Origin: Thalassospira sp. MCCC 1A03138
GTDB taxonomy: Bacteria > Pseudomonadota > Alphaproteobacteria > Rhodospirillales > Thalassospiraceae
Length of the DNA: 64,000 bases
Assembly (NCBI RefSeq): GCF_002115785.1
Contig: NZ_JFJY01000002.1
Coordinates: 310,001-374,000, forward strand
Direction of reading: 5' to 3'
Position numbers and translations under genes: made by a program. Below the pieces are notes generated by a model, which was not told the origin of the DNA, ran no database searches, and was given only the letters and a program-made list of their open reading frames with translations. Position 1 is the first letter of the stretch. Each line of letters starts with the position of its first letter. Of the stretch, positions 26,517-35,616 are shown in pieces.

Positions 26517-27779
26517 TCACACAGATTTAACCTGATGCTTTTCAGACAAGCGCAACGCAGCAACGGCAACAGCAATCGAATTCCACGCAACAATCGCAGG
26601 CCAATTTGAAAATGCACTTTGTGTTGCCGCTAACGGGAATAAGGACAGAACCAGCGTGCCGAAATACAAACCAGCGACCAGACTTTGGCGATCCCCGTTA
26701 CGGAAATGGCGCAGCCCAGCCCAAACAAGTATTCCAACAAAAGCCAACCAAGGCAAAGTGCCCAGTAATCCAGTATCCGACAACCATTCTACATAGAAGT
26801 TATGCGGATGGGGATGACATTCGCTAATCAAGCCTTGTGCTTCGTAACTCGGACAAACCAGACCAAAGTTTCCCATACCGGTCCCGGTAATAGGATGTTC
26901 CGCAAACAAGCGCCAACCAAGTGATGTCAGCTCACCATAGATCGAATTGCTATAGTCACTAACAACATTCCCGAGCGCCATAACCCGTGCAAGAATGCGA
27001 TCACTTAAGAGAAGAAGCGAACCGATTCCAGCAGCGACAAATATGGCGATTGTCACTGCCGCATAGCGCCATTTCCCCCCAACAAAAAAAAGCCCGAACA
27101 GACCGCAACTAATTGCCAAAAGAGATAGAACACTTGCTGTGCGTTCTCCACTTAAGAATATGATTGCGAGTAAAAACGGAAAGGCTGCCAGAGCGACATA
27201 AAGCTTATCATGTTTTGATGTCGAAACAAATTGCACCGCTATCAGAGTCAGTGTGGCGAAACCAGTCTTCGCCAGATAAATACCGATATTGGGTCTATCC
27301 AGCGGCCCTGTAAGACGACCTCCTTCCATAGGCTGCCCCCCCAACAGGGAATAACCGACAAAGAACTGATAAAACGCGTCAGCAACCGCGACAGAAGCCG
27401 TTATCATAAAAGCCTTGCAAACCCAACTAATGGCTTTCTGATCAATCAGAATCCAGCGCGTTACAGCCGCATAGAAAATCACAAACCTTATCCAGCTCGC
27501 AGATCGCCCGAAACTTTTGCCTGTAAATTCAGCAAAGGGTGAAACCAGTATATTCAGGATCAGCCAGATCATCAAAAGGATCGCGATATCTACTTCTCGC
27601 ACCCAATACCAATCCCGGTACGCGGCACTACGCACGAGAAACAACAGTCCGATTAAAACCAAAGCACCATCAGCAACGCCACGCGCAAACAACAGGAAGG
27701 CTGGGAGCGTGCAAAGGAAGAATGTCGCAACAATGTGCATACGGCGATCAAACACACTGGAAGATTGGGCGGAAATCAC
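26517..27779 (-). CDS. O-antigen ligase / polymerase family membrane protein
   Basis: A 420-residue multi-pass inner-membrane protein of the Wzy/WaaL (Wzy_C) type, which ligates or polymerises surface polysaccharide. About 11-12 hydrophobic helices are visible. The characteristic large periplasmic loop lies before the late helices, with GWRLFAEHPITGTGMGNFG and HPHNFYVEWLSDTGLLGTLP. This H-x-HN motif is typical of the family. Its ATG overlaps the stop of the upstream GT2 gene (ATGA), so the two form an operon. Ligase versus polymerase cannot be decided from sequence. Confidence 0.87.
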   Translation of the reverse strand: MISAQSSSVFDRRMHIVATFFLCTLPAFLLFARGVADGALVLIGLLFLVRSAAYRDWYWVREVDIAILLMIWLILNILVSPFAEFTGKSFGRSASWIRFVIFYAAVTRWILIDQKAISWVCKAFMITASVAVADAFYQFFVGYSLLGGQPMEGGRLTGPLDRPNIGIYLAKTGFATLTLIAVQFVSTSKHDKLYVALAAFPFLLAIIFLSGERTASVLSLLAISCGLFGLFFVGGKWRYAAVTIAIFVAAGIGSLLLLSDRILARVMALGNVVSDYSNSIYGELTSLGWRLFAEHPITGTGMGNFGLVCPSYEAQGLISECHPHPHNFYVEWLSDTGLLGTLPWLAFVGILVWAGLRHFRNGDRQSLVAGLYFGTLVLSLFPLAATQSAFSNWPAIVAWNSIAVAVAALRLSEKHQVKSV

Positions 27780-28726
27780 GGTTTGATCGGCCTCCTGATG
27801 CCGGAAATTTGTTCAAAAACAGGCACGAAGCGGTTCAAACTCGTTGAATCAGCAGGGCCAATAGAAAGTTTGTTTGCCAGATATTGAAGCTGAAGATCAA
27901 GCCAATTGAACGGCGCACCATCACGCTTGGCTTTACGTGCGGCAGAAATACATTTGCCAAACACTTTGCGACGCTTCGCCAAGCCCAGCTCGGGATGGGC
28001 GCGTAAAAAGTTTGCATAGGCAAAAAAACGATCATGATGCTGCTGCATTTTATTGCTTGAAAGGTGACTGCCCGCGTCCGGAACAAGTGTCACAACCATA
28101 TCAGCATCAACAACCCGACGAGCATGGTACGACAATCTCAAAGGCAAAGACTCATCTTGAATGAAAATATCGGGGTCGCATCCTCCCGACTTTCCAAACA
28201 ACTCACGCTCAACCAACCAAGTCATTCTCACCATGCCTCGCCCTAAAATCCGGTCCAAGGCATCGTCAAATATTTTGGTATCAACGTTGTTACCGATCAA
28301 GTCAGCCTTTGCCAGAGCAATTACAGCGTCAGTCTTGCGTCCCTGCCCATGCACCATGTCAGCATCATGCTCTCGGGCAAGTTCAAGCATTGCAGCAACC
28401 GCATCGGGTGCCAGAAGCTCGTCACAATCAAATAACGCAAGATATTTGCCACGCGCGCGTTTCGCGCCCTGATTTAGCCGGATCGCGGGACCGGCATTGT
28501 CATCATTGGCAATGACGTAAACAAAATCGTACTGCTTTGCAAAACCCTCCAAAACAGCACGAGATCCATCGGTTGACGCATCATCGACAAGTATTACCTC
28601 GCACGAAAACCCACCCTGTTGCGCAATCAATGTCTCAAAAAAATACGGCAAAGCATTTGCCTTGTTAAACACCGGTAGCACAAAACTGACATCAGGCATC
28701 ACGCCATCAGAAGGAGAGGAAATCAT
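27776..28726 (-). CDS. Glycosyltransferase family 2 protein
   Basis: A 316-residue GT-A enzyme that adds sugars to a surface polysaccharide. The nucleotide-sugar binding core is VSFVLPVFNKANALPYFFET, EVILVDDASTDGSRAVLEG and YLALFDCDELLAPDAV (DCDE in place of the common DxD). C-terminal residues 230-316 are basic and partly helical. I chose the ATG at 28726 with GAGAG upstream; a TTG four codons earlier and an ATG nine codons later are alternatives. It is the first gene of a two-gene unit with the O-antigen ligase. The acceptor is unknown. Confidence 0.87.
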   Translation of the reverse strand: MISSPSDGVMPDVSFVLPVFNKANALPYFFETLIAQQGGFSCEVILVDDASTDGSRAVLEGFAKQYDFVYVIANDDNAGPAIRLNQGAKRARGKYLALFDCDELLAPDAVAAMLELAREHDADMVHGQGRKTDAVIALAKADLIGNNVDTKIFDDALDRILGRGMVRMTWLVERELFGKSGGCDPDIFIQDESLPLRLSYHARRVVDADMVVTLVPDAGSHLSSNKMQQHHDRFFAYANFLRAHPELGLAKRRKVFGKCISAARKAKRDGAPFNWLDLQLQYLANKLSIGPADSTSLNRFVPVFEQISGIRRPIKP

Positions 28727-28756
28727 TACAACTCTCAACTATGCAGATACTTCGTC

Positions 28757-28793
28757 GTCTTAACACAGTGCTTGATACGCCGCGACGCAAAAG
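28757..28793 (-). promoter_or_regulatory. Bipartite 37-bp element, copy B, upstream of the GT2 gene
   Basis: Same two blocks as copy A (GTCTTAACACAG at 28757-28768, CGCGACGCAAAAG at 28781-28793) separated by 12 bases, 29 of 37 positions identical to copy A. It ends 30 bp before the ATG at 28726. Confidence 0.65.
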
Positions 28794-28832
28794 TCATGTG
28801 TATCTAGGGCTTTAAAGGTCCTAGAACGACAA

Positions 28833-28863
28833 TACCCCAGCACATCATCAATGTGCTGGGGTA
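28833..28863 (-). terminator. Terminator of tRNA-Leu
   Basis: TACCCCAGCACAT (28833-28845) pairs with ATGTGCTGGGGTA (28851-28863) around a 5-nt loop, directly downstream of the CCA end of the tRNA on the minus strand. The T-tail is short. Confidence 0.75.
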
Positions 28864-28950
<87 letters not shown>

Positions 28951-28998
28951 ATAGGGGCTTGTGGTATTTGCCCGGCGCAACCCGCCGGAACGGGGCGC

Positions 28999-29026
28999 AA
29001 TATACGCTGCCAAACTTCAGTGTCAA
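28999..29026 (-). promoter_or_regulatory. Strong sigma-70 promoter of tRNA-Leu
   Basis: Minus strand: -35 TTGACA (29026-29021), 16-bp spacer, -10 TATATT (29004-28999), followed by a GC-rich discriminator (GCGCCCC), as expected for growth-rate controlled stable RNA. A CCGGCG/CGCCGG hairpin lies in the short leader before the tRNA. Confidence 0.8.
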
Positions 29027-29119
29027 CAACCTTTTTGAGAGTTTTGCAAAACGCGTCTTTGAAAATCGCCCCCCGTCGCAAGACATAAGGAAGATCTTGA
29101 TTTTTACGCTCATTCGCGA

Positions 29120-30358
29120 TCACACCGAATGGTCGAACAAGTATCTGAGAACCCCGTTCAAACGGTTCCGTCCCTGATCGGTCGTGCGCAATCCGGCCTG
29201 ATCGCAAATCAGATCACCCGACGCAATCAGGATTTCAAGCCGTTCTGAATCCAATGCCTCGCGCGGGGTTTTGCCAATAATCCGCTCGAAGCGTCCCACC
29301 GGAATCGGTTCATTCAGGCGCAGCCCCATCATCACCATTTCAATAAGGCGTTCATCCGCAACCAAAGTGGTCTCTTCCTGCGTGCCGTGTCCCTGCTTTT
29401 CCACACGGTCAAGCCAGATTTCCGGCGCACGATGACGGCGCACAGCCATTGGTTTCGTGCTGCCATCTGGCTGAATAACAGCTTCGCGGCCATGTGCACC
29501 CGGACCAATGCCAAGATAATCGCCGTAGCGCCAGTATACGAGGTTATGGCGGCTTTCCTGCCCGGGTCGGGCATGGTTGGAAACCTCGTAACAACCATAA
29601 CCGGCGGCTTTGGTTTCTTCCTGGGTGATTTCATAAAGATCGGTCGCAAGGTCTTCATCGGGCACAACGAGATCACCGCGCTGATGCAAGGTATGGAACT
29701 GCGTTCCTGGTTCGATCGTCAACTGATAAAGCGAAATATGACCGCGCGCGATCTCAAGTGCTTCGCGCAGCTCCTGACGCCAGACTTTCGGATCATGTTC
29801 GGGCCGGGCATAAATCAGATCGAACGAAAACCGGTCAAACACATTCGCCGCAACATCAAGAGCACGCATGGCTTCAGCCGCATTGTGCACCCGCCCCAGA
29901 AATTTAAGATCGCGGTCATTGAGCGCCTGAATGCCAACTGAGACCCGGTTGATGCCATTGGCAGCAAAAGACGAGAACCGGTTGATTTCAACCGTACCCG
30001 GATTGGCTTCAAGCGTGATTTCGATGTCATCGGTTACCGGCCAGAAGGTTTTGATATCGGCGATCAGGGCCCCTGCGGTTTCCGGATCCATCAGCGACGG
30101 TGTCCCTCCACCAAAGAATACCGATCCGACCGTGCGGCCGGGATGACGCGCGGCACCTGCGGCAAGTTCCGCACGCAATGCTGCCCTCCAGCGCGCATGA
30201 TCAACCTTATCAGCAACATGACTATTGAAATCGCAATAGGGACATTTCGACAGGCAAAAAGGCCAATGGATATAGATGCCAAAAGGGACATCTTCTGCGG
30301 TTGCTAGGGACACGCGGTTCTCGATCTTCGACTGCGGGAAAGACGGATAAAGTAACAT
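29120..30358 (-). CDS. hemW: HemW-like radical SAM heme chaperone
   Basis: Radical SAM protein of the HemW type (formerly called oxygen-independent coproporphyrinogen oxidase-like), which binds heme and a 4Fe-4S cluster. It has 412 residues. The cluster motif is CLSKCPYC in YIHWPFCLSKCPYCDFNSH. Further signatures: SVFFGGGTPSLM, TLEANPGTV, GINRVSVGIQALNDRDLKFL and the C-terminal HemN domain (GLRLNEPIP). It lacks the extra cysteine region of true HemN. It lies downstream of rdgB and rph on the same strand, an alphaproteobacterial order. Confidence 0.93.
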   Translation of the reverse strand: MLLYPSFPQSKIENRVSLATAEDVPFGIYIHWPFCLSKCPYCDFNSHVADKVDHARWRAALRAELAAGAARHPGRTVGSVFFGGGTPSLMDPETAGALIADIKTFWPVTDDIEITLEANPGTVEINRFSSFAANGINRVSVGIQALNDRDLKFLGRVHNAAEAMRALDVAANVFDRFSFDLIYARPEHDPKVWRQELREALEIARGHISLYQLTIEPGTQFHTLHQRGDLVVPDEDLATDLYEITQEETKAAGYGCYEVSNHARPGQESRHNLVYWRYGDYLGIGPGAHGREAVIQPDGSTKPMAVRRHRAPEIWLDRVEKQGHGTQEETTLVADERLIEMVMMGLRLNEPIPVGRFERIIGKTPREALDSERLEILIASGDLICDQAGLRTTDQGRNRLNGVLRYLFDHSV

Positions 30359-30417
30359 GCACCACCGATAGTTACATCAGCGATGCGTGCATAGGTTCGA
30401 TGCAGGCAGCAAAATCC

Positions 30418-31014
30418 TTACCCGAAGCAAGCCTTGACCAGCTGGCGAAACGCATCCGCGCGATGACTCATTTCATGTTTCTGTGCCGGGTCCATTTCCC
30501 CAAAGGTCTGCTCATAACCTTTTGGCTGGAAAATCGGATCATAGCCGAAACCGTGACGGCCACGTTTGGGCCAAACGATTTCACCTTCAACACGACCTTC
30601 AAAATTCTCCACATGACCGTCTGGCCAAGCCAGAGACAAGGCACAGATAAAGGCCGCCCGACGGTCGGGATGGTTCCCGATTCCGTTCTGGACCTTTTCC
30701 ATCGCCATATCAAAATCCTTGTCCGGCCCGGCCCATCGTGCTGAATAAATGCCCGGTGCCCCATCAAGGGCGGAAACCGCCATGCCGCTATCATCAGACA
30801 GAGCTGGCAGATTGGCGGCCTTTGTTGCCGCCAACGACTTCAGCTGCGCATTGCCAATAAAACTGTTTTCGGTTTCTTCGGGTTCGGGAAGATTCAAATC
30901 GCCTGCTGAAACCACTTCGATCCCGAACGGATCAAGCAGTTCGGCAATCTCCTTGAGCTTGCCTTTGTTGTGGCTGGCGATAACGAGTTTTTTTTCCGTA
31001 AAGCGACGGGCCAT
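30418..31014 (-). CDS. rdgB: XTP/dITP diphosphatase (Ham1/RdgB)
   Basis: House-cleaning pyrophosphatase that removes ITP, dITP and XTP. It has 198 residues. Motifs: [18 protein letters not shown] at the N-terminus, the metal-site [34 protein letters not shown] and MSHRADAF near the C-terminus. I chose the ATG at 31014 (MARRFTEKK); the frame stays open to 31074 without similarity. It lies between rph and hemW. A strong terminator separates it from rph, so it may have its own promoter. Confidence 0.96.
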   Translation of the reverse strand: MARRFTEKKLVIASHNKGKLKEIAELLDPFGIEVVSAGDLNLPEPEETENSFIGNAQLKSLAATKAANLPALSDDSGMAVSALDGAPGIYSARWAGPDKDFDMAMEKVQNGIGNHPDRRAAFICALSLAWPDGHVENFEGRVEGEIVWPKRGRHGFGYDPIFQPKGYEQTFGEMDPAQKHEMSHRADAFRQLVKACFG

Positions 31015-31059
31015 GATGCTGCCTAGAGATATTCGGGTCGTTAAGACGAAGACGGGTGG

Positions 31060-31105
31060 AAACCGCAAAAACAATATCGGGCGAGCCGTATCCCGGCTCG
31101 CCCGA
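31060..31105 (-). terminator. Rho-independent terminator of rph
   Basis: TCGGGCGAGCC (31077-31087) pairs with GGCTCGCCCGA (31095-31105), 7-nt loop. On the minus strand it is followed by ATATTGTTTTTG. It starts 9 bp after the rph stop and precedes rdgB. Confidence 0.85.
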
Positions 31106-31113
31106 ATAAATTC

Positions 31114-31830
31114 TTAGATGCCAATCGCTGCTCGCTGTTTGGCAAACAGTTCCCTGCAGCCTTTTTCCGCCAGTTCAAACATTTTGTCATAAGCAGAACG
31201 ATCAAACGGCACATCTTCGGCGGTCGCCTGAACCTCAACAATGCCGCCACTACCCGCCAGAACAAAGTTCGCATCCGCACCCGCGTTGCTGTCTTCGGCA
31301 TAATCAAGATCAAGAACCGCTTCACCCTGATAAATACCGCACGAAATTGCGGCAACCGGCTGAGACAACGGGATTTCCTTGATCAAGCCAAGACGGCGTA
31401 CGCCCTGAAACGCCAGATGGGCGGCAACATAGGCACCCGTGATTGATGCGGTGCGTGTTCCGCCATCAGCCTGGATAACATCGCAATCAAGGCGCATCTG
31501 CATTTCACCCATCCCCTTAAGGTCAGCGACCGCACGGATCGAACGCCCGATCAGGCGCTGGATTTCCTGGGTCCGGCCCGACTGGCCACCGCGTGCGGCT
31601 TCGCGCTGCATGCGGCTGTCGGTTGCACGCGGCAGCATGCCATATTCTGCAGTGATCCAACCCTTGCCTGAATTACGCATCCAGCCTGGCACCTTGTCCT
31701 CGACCGTCGCGGTACAAATCACATGGGTATCGCCAAATTTAATCAGGCAGGAGCCCTCTGCATATTTGGAAACACCTGTCTCAATGGAAACGTCGCGAAG
31801 CTGATCGAAATTACGGCCGGATGGACGCAT
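31114..31830 (-). CDS. rph: Ribonuclease PH
   Basis: Phosphorolytic 3'-5' exoribonuclease that trims tRNA 3' ends. It has 238 residues, the normal length. Starts [20 protein letters not shown]; contains [20 protein letters not shown], the RNA-binding [19 protein letters not shown] and the phosphate/catalytic [19 protein letters not shown]. The start at 31830 has AAAGAGG upstream. It is divergent from hrcA across 336 bp, an order conserved in alphaproteobacteria. Confidence 0.97.
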   Translation of the reverse strand: MRPSGRNFDQLRDVSIETGVSKYAEGSCLIKFGDTHVICTATVEDKVPGWMRNSGKGWITAEYGMLPRATDSRMQREAARGGQSGRTQEIQRLIGRSIRAVADLKGMGEMQMRLDCDVIQADGGTRTASITGAYVAAHLAFQGVRRLGLIKEIPLSQPVAAISCGIYQGEAVLDLDYAEDSNAGADANFVLAGSGGIVEVQATAEDVPFDRSAYDKMFELAEKGCRELFAKQRAAIGI

Positions 31831-32166
31831 GGGGTCTGAACCTCTTTGTTCTGGGTCGGATCAACCTGCATGGCTGATCAACGATGGCTGAAATTGCGGC
31901 CAAAGCTACTGAGCATCGTATCAAAGGTCCAGCAATTTCCCCGAAAATAACGGTAAAATCCCGGCAACACCATGACTCAGATCCGCGCGCAAAAACCGTA
32001 AATGGCACTCGATTCGCGACGAATTCAAAGATTTGGCAGAACTAACTTCCTGATTGATACCATCGTTTGCCCGTCCTCCGGCTATCACCAATCTGCCAGC
32101 TTCATTGACGCCTGCCCGCCACCTCACTAAATTCCACACAACACATTTGGTTTTGACAGGTTTAAC
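31831..32166. other. Divergent promoter region rph / hrcA
   Basis: 336 bp without a gene. It holds a 13-bp dyad ATTCG-CGA-CGAAT (32012-32024), next to a single CIRCE-like half (GGCACTC, 32004-32010) with no matching second half. No clear sigma-32 promoter is visible before hrcA. Confidence 0.45.
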
Positions 32167-33225
32167 ATGGCGCTGTTTGACGACACATTGCTGGGCGACA
32201 TGAACGCGCGATCCCGCGAGGTCTTTCGCCAGATCGTAGATGCCTATGTCGAAACCGGCGAACCGATCGGATCACGATCCATCTCACGCCGCATGTCAGA
32301 AAACCTCTCGGCGGCGACCATCCGCAATGTCATGTCCGATCTTGAGGAAATGGGGCTTCTGGTTGCACCCCATATTTCGGCCGGTCGATTGCCAAGCGAG
32401 AAAGGCTTGCGTCTTTTCGTCAATGCCCTGATGGAAGTCGGTGATCTGCCAAATGCCGAGCGCGATCAATTGACCAAAAATTGCGAGCAGGCCGGATATT
32501 CCCTTGATCAGATGCTGGGCGAGGCCACAAGTATGCTTTCGGGGCTGTCACGCTGTGCCGGGCTTGTGGTTGCACCGAAAACCGATGGCATCCGTTTAAA
32601 ACAGATTGAATTTGTTGCACTTTCGCCGGGCAAGGTCCTTGCGGTTCTGGTTTCGCAGACCGGTAATGTTGAAAACCGTATCCTTGATGTTCCGCCCGAT
32701 TTGCCGACCTCGGCATTGACAGAAGCGTCGAACTATCTAAATACCCGGTTGGCCGGAAAGACACTTGATGACGCCAGGCAATTGATGAGTTTGGAACGCG
32801 ACCGCATCAAACAGGAACTCGACGAATTGTCGGCTGGACTGATTGATGCAGGAATTGCGACATGGGCCGGCGGGGTCAAGGGTTCGTCCCTGATCGTAAA
32901 GGGTCAGTCGCAATTGCTTGAAAATATCGACACGATCGAACAGCTCGAAACCGTAAGAAGGCTGTTCAACGTGCTCGAAGCACGCGATCAGATGATTGAA
33001 TTGCTTGATGTCACCACGATTGCCCAAGGTGTGCAGATTTTCATCGGGTCCGAGAACAAATTGTTCGGCGGATCGGGGCTTTCGATGGTGATTTCGCCCT
33101 ATCAGAATGCCGAAGGCAGCATTGTGGGCGCAATCGGGGTTGTCGGACCGACCCGGATCAATTATGCCCGGATCATTCCGCTGGTCGATTACACCGCCAA
33201 GCTGGTCGGGCGACTGATTGGATAA
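32167..33225 (+). CDS. hrcA: Heat-inducible transcription repressor HrcA
   Basis: Represses chaperone operons by binding CIRCE elements; needs GroEL for activity. It has 352 residues. The N-terminal winged helix covers 1-90 (REVFRQIVDAYVETGEPIGS, then SAATIRNVMSDLEEMGLLVA and HISAGRLPSEKGLRLFV). The GAF-like central and dimerisation parts follow, ending FGGSGLSMVISPYQNAEGSI and GVVGPTRINYARIIPLVDY. It forms an operon with grpE 50 bp downstream. No CIRCE element is seen inside this window, so its main target (probably groESL) lies elsewhere. Confidence 0.96.
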   Translation: MALFDDTLLGDMNARSREVFRQIVDAYVETGEPIGSRSISRRMSENLSAATIRNVMSDLEEMGLLVAPHISAGRLPSEKGLRLFVNALMEVGDLPNAERDQLTKNCEQAGYSLDQMLGEATSMLSGLSRCAGLVVAPKTDGIRLKQIEFVALSPGKVLAVLVSQTGNVENRILDVPPDLPTSALTEASNYLNTRLAGKTLDDARQLMSLERDRIKQELDELSAGLIDAGIATWAGGVKGSSLIVKGQSQLLENIDTIEQLETVRRLFNVLEARDQMIELLDVTTIAQGVQIFIGSENKLFGGSGLSMVISPYQNAEGSIVGAIGVVGPTRINYARIIPLVDYTAKLVGRLIG

Positions 33226-33275
33226 ACGTTGGTGCTGCATGTCAGGCCACACAAATTGTAAGGTACAGGTTAGCC

Positions 33276-33917
33276 ATGTCGGAAACCGCAAAGAACAACC
33301 AGGACGATCTGCATGATGCCGCGTCGGCAGAAGAAACTGCCGCAGAGGATGTCGTCTCAGAAGCAACCGAAGCCGAAGGTGGCGAAGCCACCACAGATCC
33401 GGTTGCAGCACTTGAAGAAGAAGTTGCTGAGTTGAAAGACCGCCTATTGCGCGCCGCCGCCGAGGTGGAAAACACGCGTCGTCGCGCGAAGAAAGACGTC
33501 GAAGACGCCGGGAACTATGCGATTACCAAATTTGCCCGCGAACTGCTTGATGTGGGTGACAACCTCCGACGCGCCCTTGAGGCTGCTGGCGACACGTCCA
33601 ATGCCGACCCGACGATGAAAAAGCTGGTTGAAGGCGTTGAAATGACCGAACAGACGCTTCTTAAGGCGCTGGAAAAGAACGGCGTTGAAAAGCTTGAACC
33701 GCTTGGGGAAAAACTTGACCCCAATCATCATCAAGCCGTGTTTGAAATGCCAAATCCTGCTTATCCAGACGGCCATGTCGCTCAGGTAATGCAGGCCGGT
33801 TACGTGCTCAAAGGTCGCCTTTTGCGCCCGGCAATGGTCGGGGTCACCAAAAACCCCGCCGGTCAGGAAGCCGCAAAAAACGACGAACCTGGCAGCAATG
33901 TTGACACCTCTGCCTGA
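33276..33917 (+). CDS. grpE: Nucleotide exchange factor GrpE
   Basis: Releases ADP from DnaK. It has 213 residues. An acidic disordered N-terminus (1-45) is followed by the long coiled coil (AALEEEVAELKDRLLRAAAE, VENTRRRAKKDVEDAGNYAI) and the C-terminal beta domain (FDPNHHQAVFEMP-type sequence, here LDPNHHQAVFEMPNPAYPDG, then GYVLKGRLLRPAMVGVTKNP). It lies 50 bp after hrcA and is followed by a strong terminator. Confidence 0.96.
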   Translation: MSETAKNNQDDLHDAASAEETAAEDVVSEATEAEGGEATTDPVAALEEEVAELKDRLLRAAAEVENTRRRAKKDVEDAGNYAITKFARELLDVGDNLRRALEAAGDTSNADPTMKKLVEGVEMTEQTLLKALEKNGVEKLEPLGEKLDPNHHQAVFEMPNPAYPDGHVAQVMQAGYVLKGRLLRPAMVGVTKNPAGQEAAKNDEPGSNVDTSA

Positions 33918-33976
33918 TAGCGCTGGCTGATTGCCGGTCGGGAATCCGCAAACCGGTTTTAAAAGATCAAATATTT

Positions 33977-34016
33977 AAACGGCCCTGCCATTTTCACGGC
34001 GGGCCGTTTTATTTTG
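33977..34016 (+). terminator. Rho-independent terminator of hrcA-grpE
   Basis: AAACGGCCC (33977-33985) pairs with GGGCCGTTT (34001-34009), extended by GCC/GGC across a bulge, and is followed by TATTTTG. Confidence 0.85.
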
Positions 34017-34050
34017 TCCATTTCGGGTCTAATCTGGCCTGGTTGCAACA

Positions 34051-34854
34051 ATGACATCGGAACACACCATGCCGCTTCGTCCTGACATTATCAATATTCT
34101 GCGCGATGAAGCCGCAACGATTGTTATCTTGACCGGGGCCGGTATTTCGAAGGAAAGCGGCCTGCATACCTTCCGCGACCCGGATGGGATCTGGGCAAAA
34201 TATGACATTTCCGAAGTCGCAACGCCTGAGGCATTCATCAACAATCCCGATCTTGTACATCACTTTTACAATGACAGACGCGCAGGGCTGTTTGACCCTG
34301 CAATACAGCCAAACAAGGCGCATCTTGCCCTTGCCCGGCTCGAAACCAGGTGGCCAAACGACGTTCTGCTGGTAACCCAGAATATCGACGATCTCCATGA
34401 CCGCGCCGGATCAAAAAACCTTATCCATATGCATGGCGAATTGCTGAAAATCCGCTGCAATCATTGCGAGCTTCTGACGGTCTGGTCCGCCCCACTGGGA
34501 CGAGACACTCCCTGCACCTCCTGCACCAAAACCGGCGACCTACGCCCACACGTTGTCTGGTTCGGGGAAATGCCGCTTGAAATGGAACGCATTTATGCTG
34601 CTCTTGCCAAATGTGGCCTATTCATTTCCATCGGCACATCAGGGAACGTTTATCCGGCTGCAGGGTTCGTCCAAATCGCCAGTGAAGAAGCTGGTGCTGA
34701 AACGGTCGAGATCAACCTGGAACCGGGTTCCGGGGCGTCCTTGTTTGATCACAGTTCATATGGCCTGGCGACTGAATTGGTTCCGGCCGGCACTGGTCGA
34801 CAGCCTATTGATGGATCAAGTCTGACAACTATTAACTATCGCACAGCGCCTTGA
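34051..34854 (+). CDS. cobB: NAD-dependent protein deacylase, sirtuin class III
   Basis: Removes acyl groups from lysines using NAD. It has 267 residues from the ATG at 34051, or 261 from an ATG at 34069. Rossmann motifs TGAGISKESGLHTFRDPDGIW, abbreviated core GAGIS-x-ESG, then TQNIDDLHDRAG with HMHGEL (catalytic His). Zinc cysteines CNHC and CTSC. The FYNDRR segment carries the Tyr-x2-Arg pair that marks desuccinylase/demalonylase activity in CobB and SIRT5. The 3' end overlaps the convergent ArsR gene by 23 bp. Confidence 0.92.
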   Translation: MTSEHTMPLRPDIINILRDEAATIVILTGAGISKESGLHTFRDPDGIWAKYDISEVATPEAFINNPDLVHHFYNDRRAGLFDPAIQPNKAHLALARLETRWPNDVLLVTQNIDDLHDRAGSKNLIHMHGELLKIRCNHCELLTVWSAPLGRDTPCTSCTKTGDLRPHVVWFGEMPLEMERIYAALAKCGLFISIGTSGNVYPAAGFVQIASEEAGAETVEINLEPGSGASLFDHSSYGLATELVPAGTGRQPIDGSSLTTINYRTAP

Positions 34855-35512
34855 AGTTGCGTTCGCCTTCGGGGCTGAAAATCACCACACGCGACTCCAT
34901 ATTTCGATGTGCCCAGCCCAGATCATAAAACCGGTCCAGTAACGCAGCACCAAACGACCCTGCCAAATGAGATTGTCGGGCGCTCCAATCCAGGCATTCC
35001 CGGCAAAGCGGCCTGCGGCTGGTGCGCAGTTCATTCAGATTAATCCCAAACGCCTCGGCGAAATCTGTACCGGCATCTGTCAAAGCCACGCCATTATGAT
35101 CTGTCGAAATCAGTTTGCGGGCCTCAAGCCCCGAAAACAGGGCAACCCCCATTTCCCCGGCCAAATGATCGTAGCAAACACGTGCCTTGCGCAATGCCGG
35201 GTCCCTCGGCCCGGTTCGGACCCGATTATGTCCGACCCGACTGGCAATCCCCATCAGGACTTCCAATGCCTCGACAATATCGGGGCCCGAAAGCGTAAAA
35301 TAACGATGCCGCCCCTGCTTTCGCGGGATAACGATCTGACCAGCCTCCAGCTTTGCCAGATGTGAACTCGCCGTTTGCGGCGTCACACCGGCCTCCTGTG
35401 CCAGCTCGGCAGCGGTCAGCGCGCGGCCACTCATCAGAGCAGTCAGCATGTTTGAGCGTGCCGGATCGCCAAGCAATGCAGCCACGCGGGCAATATCGGG
35501 TCCTTCTTTCAT
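34832..35512 (-). CDS. ArsR-family winged-helix regulator
   Basis: A 226-residue regulator. The HTH lies at 10-80 (ALLGDPARSNMLTALMSGRA, LTAAELAQEAGVTPQTASSH, then LAKLEAGQIVIPRKQGRHRY). The longer C-terminal part has CRECLDWSARQSHLAG, common in this ArsR subgroup, and could bind metal or sense thiols through its Cys pair. Its 3' end overlaps the convergent sirtuin gene. It is divergent from the NIPSNAP-ABM pair across 104 bp and is the obvious candidate regulator of that pair (inference). Confidence 0.88.
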   Translation of the reverse strand: MKEGPDIARVAALLGDPARSNMLTALMSGRALTAAELAQEAGVTPQTASSHLAKLEAGQIVIPRKQGRHRYFTLSGPDIVEALEVLMGIASRVGHNRVRTGPRDPALRKARVCYDHLAGEMGVALFSGLEARKLISTDHNGVALTDAGTDFAEAFGINLNELRTSRRPLCRECLDWSARQSHLAGSFGAALLDRFYDLGWAHRNMESRVVIFSPEGERNFKALCDS

Positions 35513-35616
35513 AGTTCGATGTTAATCGAAGCATTAATCCAAGACAATCAGATATCTATCCCGAACCCGTTCCAACCGGAAAAATGGAACGCCACGCCAA
35601 AAGGAGCATAAAGTCA

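Noticed and set aside
32004-32024. Possible CIRCE element before hrcA
   Set aside because: Only one half (GGCACTC) resembles CIRCE; the expected GAGTGC-type second half after 9 bases is missing. A separate small dyad ATTCG-CGA-CGAAT is present.
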